Shown one piece after another: positions 57,131-64,000 of a stretch of DNA of 64,000 nucleotides; the first letter of the stretch is position 1; each line of letters opens with the position of its first letter. The position numbers and the translations under genes were made by a program. The DNA is from Pseudochrobactrum sp. sp1633 (lineage in GTDB: Bacteria; Pseudomonadota; Alphaproteobacteria; Rhizobiales; Rhizobiaceae). The notes beneath the pieces were generated by a model. That model saw only the letters and a program-made list of their open reading frames with translations. It made no database searches and was not told the origin of the DNA. The stretch lies in assembly GCF_030376605.1 (NCBI RefSeq), contig NZ_JARRAE010000002.1, positions 62,001 through 126,000 of the forward strand, in the 5' to 3' direction.

Positions 57131-57751
57131 ATGGTATTCAGAAACACTTTCACAGTCGCCGGTCTTTTATTGACGATGGCGCTGGCCGGTTGTTCAACAA
57201 CAACACCATTTCAGACCAGTACCGCATCCTATTCCAGCGTGTCGGATGCAGCTTATGTGCTTCCGACTATTCCTGTACAGAAAATTGCGCCGGAATATCG
57301 CCGCCAGCGGGTTAAATATGAGACGGCAGAAGCGCCGGGTACAATTGTCGTCGATACGCAAAACAAATTTTTATACCATGTTGAGCCGGACGGCAAAGCA
57401 ATGCGCTATGGCATTGGTGTCGGACGCGAAGGCTTTCAGTGGAAGGGCAGCGCCAAAGTTGCCATGAAACGTGAATGGCCAACATGGACACCGCCGGCAC
57501 CGATGATTAAGCGGCAACCTGAACTGGCAAAATATGCCGGTGGTATGAAGCCGGGACTGACCAATCCGTTGGGCGCCCGTGCGCTCTATCTCTACAAGGG
57601 CGGACGTGACAGCGGCTACCGTCTGCATGGCACGCCGGAATGGTGGTCAATCGGCAAGAATGTATCATCCGGCTGCATTCGCCTGATTAATCAGGATATT
57701 ATGGATCTGTATGAGCGCTCAGATGTCGGTGCTAAAGTCGTAGTGCTGTAA
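57131..57751 (+). CDS. L,D-transpeptidase lipoprotein (YkuD domain)
   Basis: Lipoprotein of 206 residues with lipobox LAGC (C21). The YkuD catalytic domain has HGTPEWWSIGKNVSSGCIRL, with H166 and nucleophile C182. Such enzymes make 3-3 peptidoglycan cross-links or, in Brucella and relatives, link outer-membrane beta-barrel proteins to peptidoglycan; which applies here is unknown. ATG 57131 has GAGGGG upstream, and an upstream in-frame start would disturb the signal. A strong terminator follows. Confidence 0.92.
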   Translation: MVFRNTFTVAGLLLTMALAGCSTTTPFQTSTASYSSVSDAAYVLPTIPVQKIAPEYRRQRVKYETAEAPGTIVVDTQNKFLYHVEPDGKAMRYGIGVGREGFQWKGSAKVAMKREWPTWTPPAPMIKRQPELAKYAGGMKPGLTNPLGARALYLYKGGRDSGYRLHGTPEWWSIGKNVSSGCIRLINQDIMDLYERSDVGAKVVVL

Positions 57752-57769
57752 TTCTTTTTGTCACAGGCA

Positions 57770-57803
57770 ATACAAAACGCGGCTAAACAGCCGCGTTTTG
57801 TAT
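57770..57803. terminator. Terminator between the L,D-transpeptidase and nfu genes
   Basis: A perfect 15-bp stem ATACAAAACGCGGCT / AGCCGCGTTTTGTAT with an AAAC loop, suited to both convergent genes. Confidence 0.9.
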
Positions 57804-57822
57804 TTGTGATTTGTCCGAAGCG

Positions 57823-58389
57823 TCAGATTGCTTCGACCTGCTGAACTTCAGGCACAAAATGCTTGAGCAGGTTCTGGATACCATGCTTCAGAGTTGCAGT
57901 TGAAGACGGGCAGCCGGAGCAGGCGCCTTTCATATGCAGATAGACAACGCCGTGTTCAAAGCCGCGGAAGGTGATGTCGCCACCGTCCTGTGCAACCGCA
58001 GGGCGCACACGGGTTTCAATCAGCTCTTTGATGGTTTCAACGATTTCCGCATCCGCATCAGCGAAGAACTCACCTTCGGTATGATCGTGGCCTTTGGACT
58101 GTTCCGATGCCATAACCGGCGCACCGGACATCATGTGTTCCATGATCGTGCCGAGAATGGCCGGTTTGAGGTGCTGCCATTCCGCACCATCTTTGCTGAC
58201 AGTGATGAAATCATAACCAAAAAACACACCATTTACGCCCGGAACTGCAAAGAGTTTGGCAGCAAGCGGTGAGGTATTGGCGGCGCTGTCTGCATCGCGG
58301 AAGTCGGCGGTGCCTTCCGGCATAACCACTTTACCCGGCAGAAACTTCAGGGTTGCCGGATTAGGCGTGGCTTCAGTCTGGATGAACAT
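57823..58389 (-). CDS. NifU/Nfu-family iron-sulfur scaffold protein
   Basis: Protein of 188 residues with an N-terminal Nfu domain (MFIQTEATPNPATLKFLPGK) and a C-terminal NifU domain with the CxxC cluster site GACSGCPSS (C157, C160). It is the NFU1-type carrier that delivers Fe-S clusters to targets such as lipoyl synthase and aconitase. A spacer of 80 bp separates it from the stress-protein gene upstream. Confidence 0.95.
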   Translation of the reverse strand: MFIQTEATPNPATLKFLPGKVVMPEGTADFRDADSAANTSPLAAKLFAVPGVNGVFFGYDFITVSKDGAEWQHLKPAILGTIMEHMMSGAPVMASEQSKGHDHTEGEFFADADAEIVETIKELIETRVRPAVAQDGGDITFRGFEHGVVYLHMKGACSGCPSSTATLKHGIQNLLKHFVPEVQQVEAI

Positions 58390-58424
58390 TTAAGTTCTCC
58401 CGTGTTAAATGAGGGCTGTAAAGA

Positions 58425-58461
58425 AAATACGGCAATCATGGCGATAGAATTGCGTGATTGC
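58425..58461 (-). terminator. Probable terminator of the universal stress protein gene
   Basis: GCAATCA (58432-58438) pairs with TGATTGC (58455-58461). On the minus strand it is followed by CGTATTTTCTTT. The 16-nt loop makes it a weaker candidate. Confidence 0.5.
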
Positions 58462-58477
58462 TCTTAATATAGGTGTT

Positions 58478-58969
58478 TCAGGCGACGGCATCAATGTCAT
58501 CGTCAGAAAGATCTGACGGAATGACTGTGACCGGAACAGGGAAGGATGCGCCGCGTCCCGCAATCGACTGTACCAGCGGTCCCGGACCTTCTTTGCCGGA
58601 ACCGGCAGCCAGTACCAGAATGGCTATATCCTGATCTTCTTCAATCAGGCTGTGAATTTCTTCCGCAGTCTGCCCTTCGCGCACAATCAGCTCAGGCTCA
58701 ATGCCGTATTGCTCACGTAATTGCGTTGCATATTTATTCAGTGCTGTCTGCGCCCGTTCCAGTGCCTCTGCCCGCATAATATTGCCGACACCAAGGAATT
58801 GCTGGAAATCTGACGGGTCGATGACGAACAGCAACACCAATGCGCCATTGGTATTTCTGGCGCGCCGTGAGGCATAAGCCACCGCACGCCCGCATTCGGG
58901 CGTTTCATCAATTGAGACAAGAAATTTACGGCGGTGGCCGGCTTCCCGGCTAAGACGTTTTGAAACCAT
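58478..58969 (-). CDS. Universal stress protein (UspA family)
   Basis: Protein of about 163 residues with the UspA fold: KFLVSIDETPECGRAVAYASRRA at the N-terminus, LVLLFVIDP, then the family end-segment VLAAGSGKEGPGPLVQSIAG and PVPVTVIP. The last stretch has the G-x2-G-x9-G-like ATP-binding loop in a modified form. The start is uncertain; ATG 58969 gives a natural N-terminus (VSKRLSREAG), while TTG 59005 would add 12 residues. Role in stress is by family only. Confidence 0.85.
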   Translation of the reverse strand: MVSKRLSREAGHRRKFLVSIDETPECGRAVAYASRRARNTNGALVLLFVIDPSDFQQFLGVGNIMRAEALERAQTALNKYATQLREQYGIEPELIVREGQTAEEIHSLIEEDQDIAILVLAAGSGKEGPGPLVQSIAGRGASFPVPVTVIPSDLSDDDIDAVA

Positions 58970-59270
58970 GCGCGGGAATTTGCCATTCAATGCGCCCGAC
59001 TGCAAGATGACAATTTTGTGGCGCGGCGAAAAATTTAATATTTGGATGTGAAAAATTGCGCCGGTATCAGCCTGAATGGTGCTGCTGAAATCATGTGAGA
59101 TTTCTTTCCTGCTGTATTTTCAGGCTTTTTATAGCCGAAGAGTGTAGCTATCGTCCTGTATAATTGCCGCTTCACATTGCTGTGTGGCGGAATGGTTTTT
59201 TATGTGCAGCAGAGTTCTCACGGCTTCAAACCGGATTTCTGCAGGCTGCGGGAGAGGGCTGAGACTCAAA

Positions 59271-60017
59271 ATGACTAAGACATATGGCAAGCTGGCTTCA
59301 CGCGTTTACGAGTTGGATAAACCAGTTGGTTGCTCTTTTGGTGATGTGGAGTTCTATCTCGAACGACTGAAGACAGTGGCGGGGCCGGTACTGGAACCGG
59401 CAACGGGCAATGGCCGTATGCTGGTGCCACTGGCACAGGCCGGATACAGCGTCAGCGGTTTTGACCTGTCTTCCGAGATGCTTGATCTGTGTAAAATGAA
59501 TTGTGAGAAACACGGTGTAAAAGCCGGTTTGAGCCAGCAGAATTTCACGACATTTGCCTATGAGCAGAAATTTGCAGCAATCGTGTTGCCAACAGGTTCA
59601 TTCCAGCTGATGACCGATCCACTTGATGCAATGAGTTTCTTGCGGCGCAGCAAAGAGGCGCTGGCTCCAAACGGCAAATTGCTGCTGGATATTTCTGTGG
59701 TTGGTGATTTCATGGATCACAGCCCGCGGGTGCGTCACTGGCAGGACGGGGATGATCTGCTGACTTTGCAGGAAATGCGCACTGCCACAGATTATGCCAA
59801 ACAGATTGTGACATCCCATCTGCGTTATGAATTATGGCGGGACACGCACCTGGTAACAACAGAGATGGAATTATTCAGCCTGCGCTGGTGGGGGATGTTT
59901 GAGCTGGAACTGGCTCTGCGCGAGGCCGGATTTACGCAGGTTAAAATCTTCGGCGATTATCAATCAGGCGCTGTTGATACGGGGCCAGTCAGTACCCTGA
60001 CATTTGAAGCAGCGTAG
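59271..60017 (+). CDS. Class I SAM-dependent methyltransferase
   Basis: Methyltransferase of 248 residues. The SAM-binding motif I is VLEPATGNGRMLVPLAQ, and GFDLSSEMLDLCK is the acidic-loop block. LLLDISVVGDFMD and a Trp-rich C-terminal part (SLRWWGMFELELALREAGF) follow. The acceptor is unknown. ATG 59271 gives a plausible N-terminus; GGAGAGG lies 13 nt upstream, further than ideal. The 265-bp region upstream is promoter-like, with an imperfect CCGC..GCGG dyad near 59168-59188. Confidence 0.85.
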   Translation: MTKTYGKLASRVYELDKPVGCSFGDVEFYLERLKTVAGPVLEPATGNGRMLVPLAQAGYSVSGFDLSSEMLDLCKMNCEKHGVKAGLSQQNFTTFAYEQKFAAIVLPTGSFQLMTDPLDAMSFLRRSKEALAPNGKLLLDISVVGDFMDHSPRVRHWQDGDDLLTLQEMRTATDYAKQIVTSHLRYELWRDTHLVTTEMELFSLRWWGMFELELALREAGFTQVKIFGDYQSGAVDTGPVSTLTFEAA

Positions 60018-60032
60018 ATTTTTGCAGAAATA

Positions 60033-60060
60033 AAAAAGGCAGGGAATTCCCTGCCTTTTT
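60033..60060. terminator. Terminator between the methyltransferase and trpS
   Basis: A perfect 12-bp stem AAAAAGGCAGGG / CCCTGCCTTTTT with an AATT loop, usable on both strands. Confidence 0.9.
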
Positions 60061-60064
60061 GCAA

Positions 60065-61132
60065 TCAGTCTTGTAAGAAGCCTACAATATCACGCACATT
60101 GCGCATGGTATCTTCGGCGATGACGCTTGCGCGTTCACCACCGTCACGCAGAACACTGTCGATATAGGCCGGATCAGCCACCAAACGACGCATTTCATGG
60201 GTGATTGGTGACAGCTGCGCAACTGCGAGTTCTGCAAGCGAGGCTTTGAACTCCGAGAACTGCTTGCCGCCGAAGTCGCGCAATACGGATGCTTTATCTG
60301 TGCCCGATAGCGCTGCGAAAATACCGATCAGATTGTCCGCCTCAGCACGACCTTCCAGCCCTTCGACTTCTGAAGGAATGGCGTCGGCATCGGTTTTGGC
60401 TTTGCGGATTTTCTTGGTGATGGTGTCTTCATCATCAATCAGATTGATGCGCGACAGGTCGGACGGGTCAGACTTCGACATTTTCTTGGTGCCGTCACGC
60501 AGCGACATGATGCGCATCGCAGGACCAGAAATCAGCGGCTCTGTGATCGGGAAAAAGCCCGATACAGTTTCATCACCAACGGCCATTTCCACGCCAATGC
60601 CAAGCGAGGCAATGCGGTCGGAATAGTCATTGTTGAATTTCTGCGCGATGTCGCGGGTCAGTTCAAGGTGCTGTTTCTGATCGTCGCCAACCGGCACGGC
60701 GGTGGCGCGGTAGAGCAGAATGTCGGCAGCCATCAGGCTCGGATAGGCCAGCAGACCCAGCGAAGCATTTTCGCGGTCTTTACCGGCTTTGTCCTTGAAC
60801 TGCGTCATGCGGTTCATCCAGCCGATACGGGCAATACAATTGAACACCCATGCGAGTTCCGCATGCTGACGCACACGGCTCTGGTTGAAGACAATGTTTT
60901 TCTTCGGGTCAACACCGGCAGCCAGATAGGCCGCAGTGATTTCACGCGTGGAATTTAAAAGTTCCACCGGATCCGGCAGAATTGTCAGCGCATGCATATC
61001 AACAACGCAATAGATGCAATCATTCTCATCCTGCAAGGCAACCCAGCGCTTCAAAGCGCCAAGATAATTGCCGAGATGGAGATTGCCGGTTGGTTGTGCG
61101 CCGGAGAAAATGCGTTCTTTGAAGGTGTTCAT
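60065..61132 (-). CDS. trpS: Tryptophanyl-tRNA synthetase
   Basis: Class I synthetase of 355 residues: [15 protein letters not shown] carries the HIGH-like motif and KMSKSDPSD the KMSKS loop. VVDMHALTI and [15 protein letters not shown] are TrpRS blocks. It follows murJ on the same strand but a terminator lies between, so it probably has its own promoter in 61133-61280. Confidence 0.97.
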   Translation of the reverse strand: MNTFKERIFSGAQPTGNLHLGNYLGALKRWVALQDENDCIYCVVDMHALTILPDPVELLNSTREITAAYLAAGVDPKKNIVFNQSRVRQHAELAWVFNCIARIGWMNRMTQFKDKAGKDRENASLGLLAYPSLMAADILLYRATAVPVGDDQKQHLELTRDIAQKFNNDYSDRIASLGIGVEMAVGDETVSGFFPITEPLISGPAMRIMSLRDGTKKMSKSDPSDLSRINLIDDEDTITKKIRKAKTDADAIPSEVEGLEGRAEADNLIGIFAALSGTDKASVLRDFGGKQFSEFKASLAELAVAQLSPITHEMRRLVADPAYIDSVLRDGGERASVIAEDTMRNVRDIVGFLQD

Positions 61133-61283
61133 TCTTGTTAAATCCTGAAGCTGGTGGAGAGCCGGTCGAGCGTGATTATCGTGCTTTTCGTATATTGATA
61201 ATCAGAATGCTCTGGGGTTGCTTTTAAGATCGGCATATGTGGTTTGGACGCATGCTGCCGGTCTTGGCTAAAAATTTCGGATT

Positions 61284-61328
61284 ATAAAAAATATCCGGAA
61301 GGCAGGCGCAAAATCCTGTCTTCCGGAT
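61284..61328 (-). terminator. Terminator of the glnD-murJ transcript
   Basis: ATCCGGAAGGCAGG (61293-61306) pairs with CCTGTCTTCCGGAT (61315-61328) with one non-Watson-Crick position and an 8-nt loop. On the minus strand it is followed by ATTTTTTATAA. Confidence 0.85.
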
Positions 61329-61359
61329 GCGGTATTACTGCCAGAGTGATGATCGGCAA

Positions 61360-62961
61360 TCAAGCGGAAATATTTGTGTCGTCCGGTGCTGCCACTGCTT
61401 TTTTGCGGCGGCGCATATTGCCTTTCAGGGCAGACAGACTGGCGCCGCCAATGGCAAAAACTGTTGTGAAATAGACAAGCATACTACCGGTAACAAGCAG
61501 GCCGAGTGTTATGGCCTGCACCGCAAATCCGGCCTGTCTGCTCAAATAGGCTTCAAAATACTGGGATGCAAAATACAAGGCCGTGGCCATGATGGCAGCC
61601 GCAATGATCAGACGCGGAATGCGGCGGATCAGACCGGCATCATAATCCCAGTGTTTGCGCCAGATCAGCACGACGAACAGCAAAATGGCATTGACCCAAC
61701 CGGCGGTGATTTCCGCTGTGGCAATGCCGGTAGGGCCGAGGCGCGGAAACAATGTCAGCGCCAGCGAGACATTCACCACAACTGAGATGCCAGCAAAAAT
61801 CATCGGCGTGCGGGTATCTTCGCGGGCAAAAAAGCCCGGAATAAAGGCTTTAATCAGCACAAAGGCAGGCAGGCCAAGACCATACACTGCAAGAATTTGC
61901 GACACGATCAGCGTGGATTCAGCACCGAACTGGCCGCGTTCAAACAACAGGCGCACCAGTGGTTCGGAGAAAACCAGTAAGGCAGCCGCAGCAGGCAATG
62001 TCAGGAATAACGTAAATTCGACCGAGCGGTTTTGCAGATTTCCGGCTTCTTTTAAATTACCACCACGCAGTGCGCGCGATAATTCCGGTAGCAAAACCGT
62101 GGCAACGGCAATACCGACCACGCCGAGCGGTAACTGATAGAACCGGTCAGCATAAACGAGAGAAGACACAGCGCCGTCTTGTCCCGAAGCAATATTGGTG
62201 TTGATCAGCAGATTGATCTGGGTGATGCCGCCGGTAATCGCCGCAGGCAGCGCCAGCACCAGCAAACGGCGCACATTGGGTGTTAGTTTCGGGCGGCGAA
62301 AACCGATTTTCATCCCTGCTTTGCGCACGGCAAACCAGACAATACCTAGCTGCACCACACCCGCCGCCATCACACCCCATGACAGCGCATAGCCGATTTG
62401 CAGCGGATCATAATTCTGCACCCATGCCAGCAGCAGAGCGCCGATCAGGATGAAATTCAGGAAAACCGGTGCAATGGCCGCGGCAAAATACTTATGCAGG
62501 CTGTTGAGCATGCCGCCCATCATCGCCGCCAGCGACATACAGGCGAGATAGGGAAACATGATCATCGCCAGATTGACCGTGTTCTCGAATTTCACCGGAT
62601 CATTGGTAAAACCCGGTGCAATCACCGTGCTGACCAGAAACGGCATGGACAGTTCCATCGCGATGGTCAGGCCGAGGAGAATGGTGAACAACACGCCGAA
62701 CACTTCTTCAGAAAAACGCCGGGCGCCATCCATACCGTTCTGCTCGATCTCTTTGGCAAAGAGCGGCACGAAAGCAGCGTTGAATGCACCTTCAGCAAAT
62801 AAGCGTCGGAAAGTATTCGGGAAGCGGAAAGCGGTGTTGAAAGCATCCGCCACAGGGCCGGTGCCGAGAAAAGCCGCCATCAGCATTTCACGGGTAAAGC
62901 CGAAGATCCTGCTCATCAGCGTGCCGGAAGCAACAGTTGCGAATTTTTTCAGCAGGCTCAT
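61360..62961 (-). CDS. murJ: Lipid II flippase MurJ
   Basis: Membrane protein of 533 residues with about 14 helices, of the MOP/MVF superfamily. MurJ blocks are SLLKKFATVASGTLMSRIFGFTREML, RLFAEGAFNAAFVPLF and DTRTPM. It moves lipid II across the inner membrane for peptidoglycan synthesis. ATG 62961 gives the usual N-terminus; upstream in-frame residues do not. It lies just downstream of glnD, as in related genomes. Confidence 0.96.
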   Translation of the reverse strand: MSLLKKFATVASGTLMSRIFGFTREMLMAAFLGTGPVADAFNTAFRFPNTFRRLFAEGAFNAAFVPLFAKEIEQNGMDGARRFSEEVFGVLFTILLGLTIAMELSMPFLVSTVIAPGFTNDPVKFENTVNLAMIMFPYLACMSLAAMMGGMLNSLHKYFAAAIAPVFLNFILIGALLLAWVQNYDPLQIGYALSWGVMAAGVVQLGIVWFAVRKAGMKIGFRRPKLTPNVRRLLVLALPAAITGGITQINLLINTNIASGQDGAVSSLVYADRFYQLPLGVVGIAVATVLLPELSRALRGGNLKEAGNLQNRSVEFTLFLTLPAAAALLVFSEPLVRLLFERGQFGAESTLIVSQILAVYGLGLPAFVLIKAFIPGFFAREDTRTPMIFAGISVVVNVSLALTLFPRLGPTGIATAEITAGWVNAILLFVVLIWRKHWDYDAGLIRRIPRLIIAAAIMATALYFASQYFEAYLSRQAGFAVQAITLGLLVTGSMLVYFTTVFAIGGASLSALKGNMRRRKKAVAAPDDTNISA

Positions 62962-63029
62962 GAATTCATCTCGTTGATAGGGAGTAACAGGCAGGCAGTG
63001 TGGCAAATCTTAAAAATGCGGATGCCGGT

Positions 63030-64000
63030 TTAACCTGCCGTTTCGCGCGTTTTCTTTTGATCACTGTTTTTAATTTCCGCTGCCCTGCTATCACTCCCGC
63101 TCATCTCAAACAAGCCAAGCAAGCGTTTCTGGATATTGGCCTGTTTGGTGGCGGTCGTTATTTTTTGCCCGTCGAGGCCGGTGACATAAAATGTATCAAT
63201 GACCTTTTCACCGAATGTGGTGATGTGAGCGGAGGCAATATTGAGGGAAAGATCAGAAATCGCATTGGTAATTTCTGAAAGCAATCCGGTGCGATCCAGT
63301 CCTTTTACTTCAATCACCGTGAATTTTTCAGACAGGCTATTATTGATGTTGACGCGTGGCGTGACATGGAAAGCGCGGGCGGAGCGCCGCGCTTTTGTCT
63401 TTCGCGCGAGGACTTCCGGCAGATAAGTGGTGCCGGTCAGCACATCTTCAATCAACTGGCCAACACGGGCGGCACGGCGCATCTCATCATCATTGGTGTC
63501 AAATTCACGGCTGATCAGGATGGTATCCAGCGCCCGCCCGTCCGTGGTGGTGAAAATCTGCGCATCAACAATATTAGCACCCGCTGCCGAGCAGGCACCG
63601 GCAATGATCGACAGCAAACGCGGGTGATCGGGCGACAGGATTGTCAGCTCGGTCACCGCTTCAAACTCATGTGGGCGTGCCAGAATATTGAGGATTTTGC
63701 CTGCTTCATCGCTGGCACGGATGAAATCCGCGTGGCGTTTCTGATCTTCCTGCGGCACAGTCAGCAGATAATTATCATAATGCAGCGCCAGCAAATGATC
63801 GCGCTTATCCTCCGGCCAGTCGCGGATCTGCTCAGCCAGTTGGCAGCGTGCCTGATTGCTGCGCTCGGTCTGGCTCACTTCAGAAAAGCCACCGGTCAAT
63901 AGCAGTTCTGTTTCTTGATAAAGCGTGCGCAGCAGCTGGCCTTTCCAGCCGTTCCACACGCCGGGGCCGACAGCCTTGATATCGCAGATTGTGATCATCA
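63030..64000 (-). CDS. glnD: Bifunctional uridylyltransferase/uridylyl-removing enzyme GlnD (3' part)
   Basis: The C-terminal ~323 residues of GlnD; the gene continues beyond the right edge. [26 protein letters not shown] is the end of the HD-type domain region. Two ACT domains follow ([36 protein letters not shown] and [37 protein letters not shown]). They bind glutamine and control PII uridylylation in nitrogen sensing. It is followed by murJ after about 70 bp. Confidence 0.96.
   Translation of the reverse strand, partial: MITICDIKAVGPGVWNGWKGQLLRTLYQETELLLTGGFSEVSQTERSNQARCQLAEQIRDWPEDKRDHLLALHYDNYLLTVPQEDQKRHADFIRASDEAGKILNILARPHEFEAVTELTILSPDHPRLLSIIAGACSAAGANIVDAQIFTTTDGRALDTILISREFDTNDDEMRRAARVGQLIEDVLTGTTYLPEVLARKTKARRSARAFHVTPRVNINNSLSEKFTVIEVKGLDRTGLLSEITNAISDLSLNIASAHITTFGEKVIDTFYVTGLDGQKITTATKQANIQKRLLGLFEMSGSDSRAAEIKNSDQKKTRETAG

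Overview
The window looks like chromosomal DNA of an alphaproteobacterium of the order Hyphomicrobiales, most likely the Brucellaceae (Brucella/Ochrobactrum/Pseudochrobactrum group). Pointers are a complete ~2,880-residue cyclic beta-1,2-glucan synthase, an ActS/ActR (RegB/RegA) redox pair, MmcB, NrnC in place of an oligoribonuclease, and the glnD-murJ-trpS order. The genus is inference. I see no insertion sequence, prophage, CRISPR array, rRNA or tRNA. It is mostly housekeeping DNA with dense gene packing and many strong hairpin terminators, so the unusual material is in the intergenic DNA.

Layout. 0-5 kb: a MerR regulator divergent from a class IV aminotransferase, ilvD, a stand-alone Lrp ligand-binding domain, a MliC-type lysozyme inhibitor and a small lipoprotein. 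5-9 kb: sulfate/thiosulfate ABC importer cysP-cysT-cysW-cysA. 9.5-18 kb: cgs. 18-23.5 kb: pncB, a fructokinase/SDR pair, glpK and a frameshifted GNAT gene. 23.5-29.5 kb: penicillin-binding protein 1A, an acyltransferase, nrnC and an M20 peptidase. 29.5-36 kb: a candidate C-rich-loop small RNA, polA, a DEAD-box helicase with a structured leader and an Ldh2-family dehydrogenase. 36-41 kb: a cobalamin riboswitch controlling btuB-btuF-btuC-btuD. 41-48 kb: gyrB, a multicopper oxidase with a small exported partner, and an orphan cytochrome P450. 48-51.5 kb: a formaldehyde detoxification cluster (frmR, frmA, GNAT, DUF1345 membrane protein, fghA). 51.6-64 kb: hrpB, actS, actR, mmcB, an L,D-transpeptidase, an Nfu protein, a universal stress protein, a methyltransferase, trpS, murJ and the 3' part of glnD.

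How genes work together. Envelope functions dominate: periplasmic glucan, PBP1A, MurJ, L,D-transpeptidase and lysozyme inhibitor. Nutrient uptake is for sulfate and vitamin B12. The formaldehyde cluster is a self-contained regulon: FrmR has its known sensing residues, and a matching operator sits between the -35 and -10 of its own promoter. ActS carries the conserved quinone/redox motifs and presumably drives ActR.

Best leads for something undescribed: (1) a minus-strand candidate small RNA at about 29,566-29,705 with three hairpins whose loops are C-rich and anti-Shine-Dalgarno-like, ending in a terminator; (2) a palindromic repeat of about 126 bp present twice, each copy beginning at the stop codon of a gene (hrpB, fghA), one copy carrying a 100-nt two-hairpin insertion in its loop; (3) a duplicated palindrome with inverted centre that puts the stop codon of the M20 peptidase in a hairpin loop; (4) a second palindromic family at the cysW stop codon and upstream of the PBP1A gene.
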